A DNA stretch of 57,021 bases from Priapulus caudatus (Eukaryota > Priapulida > Priapulimorpha > Priapulimorphida > Priapulidae). Shown one piece after another: positions 1-11,502 of the stretch. The stretch covers positions 754,469-811,489 of the forward strand of contig NW_014577096.1 of the NCBI RefSeq assembly GCF_000485595.1, given 5' to 3'. The translations under genes were made by a program, and so were the position numbers. The notes beneath the pieces were generated by a model. That model ran no database searches. It saw only the letters and a list, made by a program, of their open reading frames with translations, and had not been told where the DNA came from. Each line of letters starts with the position of its first letter. Within the stretch, counting starts at the first letter, position 1.

Positions 1-908
1 ATAACGCGTAATATAACGCTGTATAACGCTTAATATAACGTTGCTATAACGCGTAATATAACGCTCCATAACGCGTAATATAACGCTGCATAACGCGTAA
101 TATCGGCTATAACGCCCGCACGCTGACAACTTCGAACTCGCACGCACAGTTCACTCGCGCGCGCGCAGTGATCATAACGCTTCGTGTCGTCACGTCATAA
201 CGCGTCTCCAACTCCCTCGTCACGCCCTAAGTGTTTCGAACTTGAATAATATCCGGCGCTATACGCATTTACGCTATACGTATTTGCGTACGTCGATGCG
301 GGAGAGGGAAGTTGGGAAAAGGATGACCATTGTAGCCCGAGATGGAGTACGCTAATCACACACACGCGGGTGTCATCGCATCGCATTGAATATGTTTACT
401 CGGCAAGGGTACCCTCGTTGGAAATCGTTAGTTTTCGCTGTGCGGCCGCGCGTGGCTACAGCTGCCTGCTGAGTTACGCGCTGGAAACCGCCGAGATACT
501 TACTACACGCGCCGAACACGTGCTTCATCTTATCCTACACTCTGTCGCTACTCCTCCGCCGTCTCTCTTCGTGGCCGCCTTTCGTGCGGAATGATTACAT
601 TGCTGGCCAGGCGTCGGCATGAGCGGCTGACAGCAGCCGATACGAATTGCGAGCACGGTGAAAATCTCTGCTTTTATTAACACACTTTATGAAAGGTCGT
701 CCGGTATTGTCAACAGTATAGTGCGACTGATGACGCAGGTGATGTACTGCACGCGGTACGGCACAGCTAATGCGTCGTCCGTTCTCATTTCGCTGTTCAG
801 AAATCGAACTACTCGCGTAACATGCGCACGCATTTCCGCGCAGCTCGGCGACTCACCGCAACGAGGTTCGACGGTGCTGCCACCACCGCCGCCGCTGCTG
901 CTAGCGCT
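1..908. repeat. Left copy of a duplicated satellite-edge block
   Basis: The first 115 bases are the 22-bp satellite. The rest is non-repetitive flank ending in one GCTGCTGCTAGCGCT unit. The whole block is nearly the same as 8953-9866, with scattered one-base insertions and deletions. After the shared GCTAGCGCT the two copies diverge: this copy runs into ordinary sequence, while the other enters a 1.5-kb minisatellite. Small ORFs here are broken by indels between the copies, so no gene is called. The duplication could be genomic or an assembly effect. Confidence 0.85.
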
Positions 909-2040
909 ATATTACTGCACTAATGCAGTTTTGCTGAGAGCGCAAGATGGAAAATATTTTCTGCGTAAAATCGCGTTTCGTCTGGGGATGTAGAGACGCT
1001 GCTAGTGAAGGATTCGGGCACGTTGATTAAGACAATCATTATGCTTGCCATACACGTATAGGCCCGCTTCCACCCGACTACGTTCCAGAGCGCCTAACAA
1101 AGCGTCGAGATTTATGTATCCATTGGGAGTATTACTGGATTGATTAATGTCAGGCATGCGATGTCGCCGACAGTTTGCCGTGTTTAAAATCCAACAGTGC
1201 AACCGAGTGACGGCTAACGTTGATACTTCCCAGAAAACTAAGCAAATAACCGAGATTTTGGAAAATAGATGTACACGATATTTAATGAAATAGTAATTTA
1301 CAATGAAACAACGGGATAAATTAACGGTGATGGTTTTGAATTTCGCTTGACCTTAATCACGCGCAACTGCCCAGCCCACACGAATCTATAGATATCACCC
1401 AACCAGCGCTTCCCGCTGCACGCCTCGCTCTCTCTCTCTCTTACCCATTCAACGCGCCTCGCACCATTCCACCTCTCTATGAACTACACTTCATTCCGTC
1501 ACTTTATGCAACCTACGTACACTTCTATAATTACTCAGTGCACCCAGAAACGTCACCAGTCTCGTAAAATCGGCGAACCCCTTTTACATACCTTGATTAT
1601 CTCCTCGCAACCTGCTTTATTCCATCTCGCGTTGATGTAATTAGACGAGCTTACAATTGTCAGTGCGCATACACGTGGCTGCTCATTGGCCTTTAGCCCG
1701 ACTCGTTTGCAAGCTAATGTGTTTGTCTGCGCTCCAGGGCTATGGTTCGCACGCGCATATAGCGCTTCATTTGCATGCACCGACGTGATTGAACTCGAAG
1801 TGTAAGCAGAGAAAATCTCCCGATAGCCATCGAGGACGCAGAGGGCACCGTCCGGGAAAGGACATGACGCGAGGCGAAGTCAAGAGCTGCGTGACAACAA
1901 TCTCCGACGCTGCAGGCTGATGCGTGATGGGCGCCGATATCCGATATTGGCCGGAACCGAGCGTAAACCCCGGGGAAAGGTTTCCACGTCAGAACAGGAC
2001 ACAGCTACCTAAGTGCAGTGCGCTCGTGATACAGGAGCGT
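909..2040. other. No recognisable gene
   Basis: Mixed-composition sequence with a short CT run near 1427-1442. Short ORFs on both strands have no recognisable domains or splice context. The downstream exons of the receptor at 2335-2777, which would lie here on the minus strand, were not found. Confidence 0.5.
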
Positions 2041-2051
2041 CACACGTACGA

Positions 2052-2195
2052 ATATATATATATATATATATATATATCAGGGAGAGAGAAAGAGAGAAAA
2101 AGAGAAAGTGAGAACGAGGAAGTGAGAGAAAGAGAGAGCGAAAGAGATAGATCGATAGAGGGAAGGGAGAGAGAGAGAGAGAGAGAGAGAGCGTG
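2052..2195. repeat. (TA)n followed by (GA)n microsatellite
   Basis: A TA dinucleotide run at about 2052-2077 passes directly into a purine-rich GA tract to 2192. The same TA-then-GA arrangement recurs at 43890-43965. ORFs read here are Arg/Glu or Ser/Leu low-complexity shadows. Confidence 0.95.
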
Positions 2196-2334
2196 AAAGA
2201 AGGAGAGAGGAAAAGACAGCGCGAGAGACAAAGCGTAACGTAGAAGAACAAGTTTAGAGCGCGGAATGACGGACAACGCGGAGCGGCGCCGAGCCGTGAT
2301 ACGAAACGCCATGCAAGCTTCCGCGAAGAATTAC

Positions 2335-2777
2335 CTCGTGAAGCGTGAGTGCAGCGGCCACTTGATGGCGAGAAATCTGTCGACCCCGATCGCTAGCAGC
2401 GTGTAGATGCTCGAGCTCACCGACACCGTCTGCAGGAAGAGCACGATCGGACAGAACGCCGACGGGTATATCCACGCGTGCAGCATCATCTTGCTGAACG
2501 TGAACGGCATGCAGAAGGCAGCCATGACGATGTCCGACAGCGCCAGGTTAATGAGGAAGATCGCCAGCGTGCTGCGGCACAGCTTGCCGCAGCTGAACAC
2601 GATGATGACGGACACGTTGCCGAATACGGACGCGATGACCGTTAGTGAGTAGAGCAGCGTCAGGCAGGCCTGCGCGCCTCTGCTCATCCACGCAAACGTG
2701 TCGTTGAACGTGAGGTTGGCGAATTCGTTGTAGTTGAAGCTTCCGTTGTTCCAAGTTTCCAATCCAACCGGTTCCAT
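2335..2777 (-). CDS. Class A (rhodopsin-family) neuropeptide-type GPCR, first coding exon
   Basis: This encodes the N-terminal half of a seven-helix plasma-membrane receptor that would couple ligand binding to G proteins. The start ATG at 2777 lies in a strong Kozak context (CGCCACCATGG). The 30-residue N-terminus has three N-glycosylation sequons (N11, N21, N25). TM1 spans about 38-62 and contains the GN motif (N54). TM2 spans about 72-95 and contains LALSD (D82). TM3 starts near C109, the expected disulfide cysteine, and ends in DRF (133-135), a variant of DRY, followed by LAIKWPLHSR. The frame stops right after ..FTR, but a splice donor AG|GTAATT at 2335/2334 ends the exon in phase 2 just after TM3. 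TM4-7 must be on later exons toward or beyond the left edge. The fold is clear; the ligand and subfamily are not. Confidence 0.88.
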
Positions 2778-2778
2778 G

Positions 2779-2822
2779 GTGGCGGGCGTGGTGGTGGTGG
2801 TGGTGGTAGTGGTGGTGGTATC
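2779..2822. repeat. GGT/ACC-rich repeat in the receptor 5' leader
   Basis: A short GTG/GGT repeat (CCA/CAC on the receptor strand) lies immediately upstream of the GPCR start codon. If transcribed, it would be in the 5' UTR. Confidence 0.7.
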
Positions 2823-3167
2823 TCTAAAACTCGACGTTTCGAGAAAACTCCGAAAAGTTACCGACCAATGATGTCGTGTTCATGGGCGTTCGCCACGTCG
2901 GAATCACACTGACACTTCTAGGCAGCTATTACTTTAGTAAATCTATTGGAAGTTTATGTTCACAAGCTGATAATCTCGCATGTTCATTTCGCTCACTCAA
3001 CCGACCGTCAATCCACTAACAGTTGATCACCGCAGTTATGTGCACTTTTCAGCAACGCATGCTCAAATGTCTCAAATCTATTCACCTGTCAACAAAGCAT
3101 ATGATAAAACATGTTAGCCGGTAACCAAGCAAGATGAACAACCTGTCAATTCCAGCCTGTTCTGCTA

Positions 3168-3501
3168 GCATCTATGACAAATACGACATACGCATATACG
3201 CTCTCCTATGACACTATTTGTCATAGGAAGATTCTTCCTATGACAAATACGACATACGCATATACGCTCTCCTATGACACTATTTGTCATAGGAAGATTC
3301 TTCCATGACAATAATTGTTTTATGTGTTGTGCGCATCATAGGAGTTTAGGAGCGCTATTATGAACGCAAGCAGTGAATTTGAGCAGCTGCTGTAAAGCGG
3401 AACGAAGTTGACTCGCCAATATTTTTCATAGAAAGAATCTTCCTATGACAAATAATGTCATAGGAGAGCGTATATGCGTATGTCGTATTTGTCATAGATG
3501 C
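3168..3501. mobile_element. Fold-back element with tandem 66-bp inner repeat
   Basis: The left arm begins GCATCTATGACAAATACG at 3168. The right arm ends with its reverse complement at 3501, and the arms match for about 70 bp. The left arm is duplicated as a 66-bp unit (3172-3237 and 3238-3303). Each unit itself contains the small palindrome CCTATGACA..TGTCATAGG. There is no ORF, and I see no clear target-site duplication. The core resembles the 47-bp MITE at 38862. Confidence 0.75.
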
Positions 3502-3680
3502 AATGAGAACATGTTGTCAATTCGCATGCCAACAAATAGCATGCTCGCTTTGTAACGCAGGCATATTTTCATCACTGACAGCGGGATCAAGTTCGCACTA
3601 AATATTCGACTCCCGTGTGCATTTAACACTTTACAACGCACATGTTTGATAACTTTTTAGCAATCATGTATGAGCAGTAA

Positions 3681-3710
3681 TATAATAATAATAATAATAA
3701 TAATAATAGT
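3681..3710. repeat. (ATA)n trinucleotide microsatellite
   Basis: About eight ATA units inside AT-rich sequence. Confidence 0.9.
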
Positions 3711-3785
3711 AATTATAAAATAATGTTAAGCAGTCAATAATACATTACAACTAATCGCCAAAATGTCTTGCTTCCACAAACCTAG

Positions 3786-4037
3786 CAGAGGCCGTAGGCT
3801 GAGTAAATTGCTAGGTGGGGGGGAGGAACAAAATTTCTTGACTTAACTGTGTAATAATGAGAGACGGGCACAGGTCTTGATCGAGTGTGGTGGGGGTGGG
3901 TCTGAGACAAAGCTTTCACGGATAAGTGGCTAAAAAAACACGTTAGGGTTATTTACGATTATTTGCTAAGCTGCTTTTTTTAAATTTTCTCCAAAATCTA
4001 GAGAGAGCTGTCCCCTGCCCCCCAGGCTACGGCCCTG
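3786..4037. mobile_element. Possible hAT-like MITE
   Basis: The left end, CAGAGGCCGTAGGCTG at 3786, is nearly the reverse complement of the right end, CAGGCTACGGCCCTG, finishing at 4037. CAG-plus-GTAG ends resemble hAT-superfamily terminal repeats. The expected 8-bp target duplication is not visible and there is no ORF, so this is tentative. Confidence 0.35.
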
Positions 4038-4419
4038 GAGGCTTAACATTTATTTCCCATGTCACTAATGTATATAAAGTTAACAACCACCGAAGTATAA
4101 ATTCCACAAAATCGCTGAATTACTCATTTGATCGAGGGTCTATGTACTAATTATACTGTTCTCTGTTTCGGGTTAGCAAACGTTTTCGTTCAAACCTTTG
4201 CACTCTGTAAACACTTCGCTGCCATTACAACGAGGCTTGATTGAACCTTCAATCATGCCAGTAGAAACCCGAGGAGATTTTCACGCCGCCACGTAGCAGT
4301 GATTTTTCACGGCCATTTACGAGAGAGAGAGACTTTGCGCGCTGAAACCCTCGAACGCCAGCGGAATTTTCGCCGCTATTTCCGCGGACGACGTTTTTAA
4401 ACTGGCCCGCTGCTATATC
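4038..4419. other. Unique spacer before the satellite
   Basis: No domains or RNA genes recognised. Small minus-strand reading frames here are extensions of open frames in the adjacent satellite. Confidence 0.5.
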
Positions 4420-7400
4420 GCTAAATATAACGCCGGATAACGCGTAATATAACGCTGCATAACGCGTAATATAACGCTGTATAACGCGTAATATAACGCT
4501 ATAGAACGCGTAATATAACGCTGTATAACGCGTAATATAACGCCGAATAACGCGTAATATAACGCAGCTATATCGCGTAATATAACGCAGTATAACGCGT
4601 AATATAACGCTGTATAACGCGTAATATAACGCAGCTATATCGCGTAATATAACGCTGTGTAACGCGTAAGATAACGCTGTATAACGCGTAATATAACGTT
4701 GTATAACGCGTAATATAACGCTGTATAACGCGTAATATAACGCTGTATAACGCGTAATATAACGCCGGATAACGCGTAATATAACGCTGTGGATGTAACG
4801 CGTAATATAACGCTGTATATCGCGTAATATAACGTTATAGAACGCGTAATATAACGCAGTATAACGCGTAATATAATGCAGTATAACGCGTAATATAATG
4901 CGGTATAACACGTATTATAACGCTGTATACAGCGCGTAAATAACGCGTTATAACGCGTATATAGAACGCTGTATAACGCGTAAGATAACGTTGTGTAACG
5001 CGTAATATAACGCTGTGCATGTAACGCGTAATATAACGCCAGGGTAACGCGCGTAATATAACGCTGTGGATGTAACGCGTAATGTAACGCTGTATAACGC
5101 GTAATATAACGCTGCTATATCGCGTCATATAACGCTGTATAACGCGTAATATAACGCGGTATAACGCGTAATATAACGCTGTATAACGTGTATTATAACG
5201 CTGTGGATGTAACGCGTAATATAACGCTGTATAACGCGTAATATAACGATGTATAACGCGTAATATAATGTTGCTATATCGCGTAATATAACGCTGCGTA
5301 ATATAACGCTATATAACGCGTAATATAACGCTGTGGAACGCGTAATATAACGCTGTATAACGCGTAAGATAACGTTGTGTAACGCGTAATATAACGCTGT
5401 GCATGTAACGCGTAATATAACGCTGTGCATGTAACCCGTAATATAACGCTGTATAACGCGTAATATAACGCTGTATAACGCGTAATATAACGCTGTATAA
5501 CGCGTAATATAACGCTGTATAACGCGGAAGATAACGTTGTGAACGCGTAATATAAACGCTGTGCATGTAACGCGTAATATAACGCTGTGCATGTAACGCG
5601 GTAATATAACGCTGTATAACGGTAATATAACGCTGTATAACGCGTAATATAACGCTGTATACGCGTAATATAACGCTGTATAACGCGTAATATAACGCTG
5701 TATAACGCGTAATATAACGCTGTATAACGCGTAATATAACGCTGTATAACGCGTAATATAACGCTGTATAACGCGTAATATAACGCTGTATAACGCGTAA
5801 GATAACGTTGTGTAACGCGTAATATAACGCTGTGCATGTAACGCGTAATATAACGCTGTGCATGTAACGCGTATTATAACGCTGTATAACGCGTAATATA
5901 ACGCTGTATAACGCGTAATATAACGCTGTATAACGCGTAATATAACGCTGTATAACGAGTAAGATAACGTTGTGTAACGCGTAATATAACGCTGTGCATG
6001 TAACGCGTAATATAACGCCAGGTAACGCGTAATATAACGCTGTGGATGTAACGCGTAATGTAACGCTGTATAACGCGTAATATAACGCTGTATAACGCGT
6101 AATATAACGTTGTGCATGTAACGTGTAACATAACGCTGTATAACGCGTAATATATCGCTGTATAACGCGTAATATAATGAGTATAACGCGTAATATAATG
6201 CGGTATTACGCGTAATGTAACGCTGTATAACGCATAATATAACGCTGTATAACGCGTAATATAACGCTGTATAACGCATAATATAACGTTGTATAACGCG
6301 TAATATAACGCTGTATAACGCGTAATATAACGCGGCTATATCGCATAATATAACGCTGTATAACGCGTAATATAACGCCGTACAACGCGTAATATAACGC
6401 TGTATAACGCGTAATATAACGCTGAATATCGCGTAATATAACGCTGTATAACGCGTAATATAACGCTGTATAACGCGTAATATAACGCTGTATAATGCGT
6501 AATATAACGCTGTATAACGCGTAATATAACGCTGTGAAACGAGTAATATAACGCTGTATAACGCGTAATATAACGTTGTGCATGTAACGTGTAACATAAC
6601 GCTGTATAACGCGTAATATATCGCTGTATAACGCCATAATATAACGCCGGATAGCTCGTAATATAATGCTGCTATATCGCGTAATATAACGCTGTATAAA
6701 CGGGTATTAAAACGCTGTGCATGTAACGCGTAATATAACGCTGTATAACGCGTAATATAACGCTGTATAACGCGTATTATAACTCCGGATAACGCGTAAT
6801 ATAACGCTGTATAACGCGTAATATAACGCTGTATAAAGCGTATTATAACGCTGTGCATGTAACGCGTAATATAACGCTGTATAACGCGTATTATAACTCC
6901 GGATAACGCGTAATATAACGCTGTATAACGCGTAATATAACGCTGTATAACGCATAATATATCGTTGTGCATGTAACGCGTAATATAATGCGGTATTACG
7001 CGTAATGTAACGCTGTATAAAGCGTAATATAACGCTGTATAACGCGTAAATAAACGCTGTATAACGCGTAAGATAACGTTTGTGTAACGCGTAATATAAC
7101 GCTGTGCATGTAACGCGTAATATAACGCCAGGTAACGCGTAATATAACGCTGTGGATGTAACGCGTAATGTAACGCTGTATAACGCATAATATAACGCTG
7201 TATAACGCATAATATAACGTTGTGCATGTAACGCGTAATATAACGCTGTATATCGCGTAATATACCGCTGTAGAACGCGTAATATAATGCAGTATAACGC
7301 GTAATATAATGCGGTATAACGCGTAATGTAACGCTGTATAACGCATAATATAACGCTGTATAACGCGTAAATATAACGCTGTATAACGCGTAGATATAAC

Positions 7401-9062
7401 GTTTATAACGCGTAATATAACGCTGTATAACGCGTAATATAACGCGGCTATATCGCATAATATAACGCTGTATAACGCGTAATATAACGCCGTACAACGC
7501 GTAATATAACGCTGTATAACGCGTAATATAACGCCTGAATATCGCGTAATATAACGCTGTATAACCGCGTAATAAACGCTGTATAACGCGTAATATAACG
7601 CTGTATAATGCGTAATATAACGCCTGTATAACGGTAACTATAACGCTTGTGAAACGAGTATATAACGCTGTATAACGCGTAATATAACGTTGTGCATGTA
7701 ACGTGTAACATAACGCTGTATAACGCGTAATATATCGCTGTATAACGCATAAATATAACGCCGGATAGCTCGTAATATAATGCTGCTATATCGCGTAATA
7801 TAACGCTGTATAACGGGTATTAAAACGCTGTGCATGTAACGCGTAATATAACGCTGTATAACGCGTAATATAACGCTGTATAACGCGTATTATAACTCCG
7901 GATAACGCGTAATATAACGCTGTATAACGCGTAATATAACGCTGTATAAAGCGTATTATAACGCTGTGCATGGAACGCGTAATATACGCTGTATAACGCG
8001 TATTATAACTCCGGATAACGCGTAATATAACGCTGTATATCGCGTAATATAACGCTGTAGAACGCGTAATATAATGCAGTATAACGCGTAATATAATGCG
8101 GTATTACGCGTAATGTAACGCTGTATAACGCGTAAGATAACGCTGTATAACGCGTAATATAACGCTGTATAACGCGTAGATAACCGGTATAACGCGTAAT
8201 ATAACGCTGTATAACGCGTAAGATAACGTTGTATAACGCGTAAGATAACGCTGTATAACGCGTAATATATACCGCGGCTATATCGCATAATATAACGCTG
8301 TATAACGCGTTATATATACCGCGGCTATATCGCATAATATAACGCTGTATAACGCGTAATATAACGCTGTATAACGCGTAATATAACGCTGTATAACGCG
8401 TAATATATCGCTGAATATCGCGTAACATAACGCTGTATAACGCGTAATATAACGCTGTATAACGCGTATTATAACTCCGGATAACGCGTAATATAACGCT
8501 GTATAACGCGTAATATAACGCTGTATAACGCATAATATAACGTTGTGCATGTAACGCGTAATATAACGCTGTATAACGCGTAATATAACGCTGTAGAACG
8601 CGTAATATAACGCTGTATAACGCGTAATATAACGCTGTATAACGCGTAAGATAACGTTGTATAACGCGTAACATAACGCTGTATAACGCGTAATATAACG
8701 CGGCTATATCGCATAATATAACGCTGTATAACGCGTAATATAACGCCGTATAACGCTTAATATAACGCTGTATAACGCGTAATATGACGTTGTATAACGC
8801 GTAATATAACGCTGTACAACGCGTAATATAACGCTGTATAACGCGTAATATAAATTAACGCTGTATAACGCGTAATATAACGCTGTATAACGCGTAATGT
8901 AACGCTGTATAACGCGTAATATAACGCTGTATAACGCGTACTATAACGCTGCATAACGCGTAATATAACGCTGTATAACGCTTAATATAACGTTGCTATA
9001 ACGCGTAATATAACGCTCCATAACGCTAATATAACGCTGCATAACGCGTACAATATCGGCTA
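4420..9062. repeat. 22-bp CpG-rich satellite array
   Basis: About 4.6 kb of a 22-bp monomer made of two related half-units, TATAACGCGTAA and TATAACGCTG. Variant blocks such as GTGCATGTAACGCG, CTATATCGCG, GCCAGGTAACGCG and TCCGGATAACG recur in the same order at about 1.0-1.1 kb (for example the CCAGG variants at about 5039, 6018 and 7127; GAAACGAG at about 6536 and 7652), which is a higher-order repeat. Because the minus-strand monomer has no stop in any frame, very long ORFs appear (one of 790 codons at 5125-7497). They read as 22-residue repeats and should not be called genes. Confidence 0.95.
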
Positions 9063-9866
9063 TAACGCCCGCACGCGTGACAACTTCGAACTCGCACGCA
9101 CAGTTCACTCGCGCGCGCGCAGTGATCATAACGCTTCGTGTCGTCACGTCATAACGCGTTCTCCAACTCCCTCGTCACGCCCTAAGTGTTTCGAACTTGA
9201 ATAATATCCGGCGCTATACGCATTACGCTATACGTATTTGCGTTACGTCGATGCGGGAGAGGGAAGTTGGGAAAAGGATGACCATTGTAGCCCGAGATGG
9301 AGTACGCTAAATCACACACACCGCGGGTGTCTCGCATCGCATTGAATATGTTTACTGCGGCAAGGGTACCCTCGTTGGAAATCGTTAGTTTTCGCTGTGC
9401 GGCCGCGCGTGGCTACAGCTGCCTGCTGAGTTACGCGCTGGAAACCGCCGAGATACTTACTACACGCCGAACACGTGCTTCATCTTATCCTACACTCTGT
9501 CGCTACTCCTCCGCCGTCTCTCTTCGTGGCCGCCTTTCGTGCGGAATGATTACATTGCTGGCCAGGCGTCGGCATGAGCGGCTGACAGCCAGCGATACGA
9601 ATTGCGAGCACGGTGAAAATCTCTGCTTTTATTAACACACTTTATGAAAGGTCGTCCGGTATTGTCAACAGTATAGTGCGACTGATGACGCAGCGTGATG
9701 TTACTGCACGCCGGTACGGCACAGCTAATGCGTCGTCCGTTCCTCATTTCGCTGTCTAGAAATCGAACTACTCGCGTAACAGCGCACGCATTCTCGCGCA
9801 GCTCGGCGACTCACCGCAACGAGGTTCGACGGTGCTGCCACCACCGCCGCCGCTGCTGCTAGCGCT
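8953..9866. repeat. Right copy of the duplicated satellite-edge block
   Basis: Partner of 1-908, in direct orientation about 8.95 kb away, with many one-base indels. In this copy the block is followed by the expanded GC-rich minisatellite. No coding function is supported. Confidence 0.85.
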
Positions 9867-11350
9867 CCTGTTGTTGCTGCCACCGCCGCCGCTGCTGCTA
9901 GCGCCCGCTGTTGGCTGTTGCCACCGCCGCTGCCTGCTAGCGCTGCCTGTTGTTGCTGTCACCGCCGCCGCTGCTGCTAGCGCCGCTGTTGCTGTTGCCA
10001 CCGCCGCTGCTGCTAGCGCTGCTGTTGTTGCTGTCACCGCCGCCGCTGCTGCTAGAGCCGCTGTTGCTGATGCCGCCGCTTCTGCTAGCGCCGCTGTTGC
10101 TGTTGCTGTTGCGCCGCTGCTGCTAGCGCCGCTGTTGCTGTTGCTGTTGCCGCCGCTGCTGCTAGCGCCGCTGTTGCTGTTGCTGTTGGCCGCCGCTGTT
10201 GCTATTGCCATTGCCGACGCTGCTCCTAGCGCCGTGTTGCCACCGCCGCCGCTGCTGATAGCGCAGCTGTTGTTGCTGCCACCGCGCCGCGCTGCCAGCG
10301 CTGCTGTTGTTGCGGCCGTCCGCCGCTGCTGCTGCTAGCGCTGCTGTTGTTTGCTGCCACCGCCGCCGCTGCTAGCGCTGCTGTTGTTGCTGCCGCCGCG
10401 CTGCTGCTGCTAGCGCCGCTGTTGTTGTTGCCACGCCGCCGCCTGCTAGCGCTGCTGTTGTTGCTGCCACCGCCGCCGCTGCTAGCGCTGCTGTTGCAGT
10501 TTGCCACCGCCGCCGCTGCTGCTAGCGCTGCTGTTGTTGCTGCCACGCCGCCGCTGCTAGCGCTGCTGTTGTTGTTTGCCACCGTCGCCGCTGCTGCTAG
10601 CGCTGCTGTTGTTGTTGCCACCGCCGCCGCTGCTAGCGCTGCTGTTGCTGTTGCCACCGCCGCCGCTGCTAGCGCTGCTGTTGTTGCTGCCACCGCCGCC
10701 GCTGCTAGCGCTGCTGTTGCAGTTGCCACCGCCGCCGCTGCTGCTAGCGCTGCCTGTGTTGCTGCCACCGCCGCCGCTGCTAGCGCTGCTGTTGTTGTTG
10801 CCACCGTCGCCGCTGCTGCTAGCGCTGCTGTTGTTGTTGCCACCGCCGCCGGCTGCTAGCGCTGCTGTTGCTGTTGCCACCCCGCCGCTGTTGCTGTTGC
10901 CACCGCCGCCTCTGCTGCTAGCGCCGCTGTTGCTGTTTGCCACCGCGCCGCTGCTGCTAGCGCCGCCGCTGTTGCTTATTGCCACCGCCGCCACTGCTGC
11001 TAGCGCCGCTGTTGCTATTGCCACCGCCGCCTCTGCTGCCAGCGCCCCTGTTGCTGTCAACCGCCGCTACTGCTGCTAGCGCCGCTGTTGCTGTTGAAAC
11101 AGCCGCCGCTGTTGCTGTTGCCACAGCTGACGCTGCTGCGAGCGCCGCTGTTGCTGTTGCTGTTGCTGTTGCCGCCGCTGCTGTTTCTGTTGCTGTTGCC
11201 ACCGCCGCTACTGTTATTGCCACCGCCACCACCGCTGCTAGCGCCGCTGTTGCTGCCCCCATCGCCGCCGCTGCTGCTAGCGCCGCTGTTGCTGCCCCCA
11301 CCGCCGCCGCTGCTGCTAGCGCCGCTACTGCTATTGCCGCCGCTACTGCT
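9831..11350. repeat. 36-39 bp GC-rich minisatellite
   Basis: Units of the type GCTGTTGTTGCTGCCACC plus GCCGCCGCTGCTGCTAGC, with period 36 or 39 depending on one extra GCT triplet. Almost every unit carries GCTAGC. The multiple-of-three period keeps frames open on both strands, giving spurious poly-Leu/Pro, poly-Ala/Val and poly-Ser/Gly/Asn ORFs. Single-base indels switch frames repeatedly, arguing against a conserved protein. Confidence 0.92.
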
Positions 11351-11502
11351 GCTGCGTAGACAAGGTGCATCGACTGCTTCAGGTCTACGGCCGTAGAATC
11401 GGCGTCGTAGAAGAAGGCGTTCGTCTCGTCGAGGCTAGCCCCTGCGAGCTCCCACCCCACCCCATCCCTAATGATTGCGACAGTGTGCCGTCGAGATGTC
11501 AT
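11345..11502 (-). CDS. Possible short coding segment next to the minisatellite
   Basis: The minus frame from ATG 11502 reads about 50 residues, including SLDETNAFFYDADSTAVDL, before entering the Ala-rich minisatellite. Third codon positions in that stretch are mostly C or G (GAC GAG ACG AAC GCC TTC TTC TAC), as in the GPCR exon and unlike the surrounding AT-rich DNA. A CAG|G that could act as an acceptor lies near 11440 but has no pyrimidine tract. No domain recognised. It may be a chance frame. Confidence 0.22.

Noticed and set aside
5125-7497. 790-codon minus-strand ORF and its many overlapping neighbours between 4249 and 9147
   Set aside because: They are readings of a 22-bp satellite that lacks stops on that strand in every frame; the repeat switches frames freely, so no protein is under selection.
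4420-9062. CRISPR-like array
   Set aside because: The repeated units are contiguous with no unique spacers, and the context is animal DNA.
9768-11360. Long Ala/Val, Leu/Pro and Ser/Gly ORFs on both strands
   Set aside because: A minisatellite of 36-39 bp gives open frames by composition; one-base indels between units move the frame.
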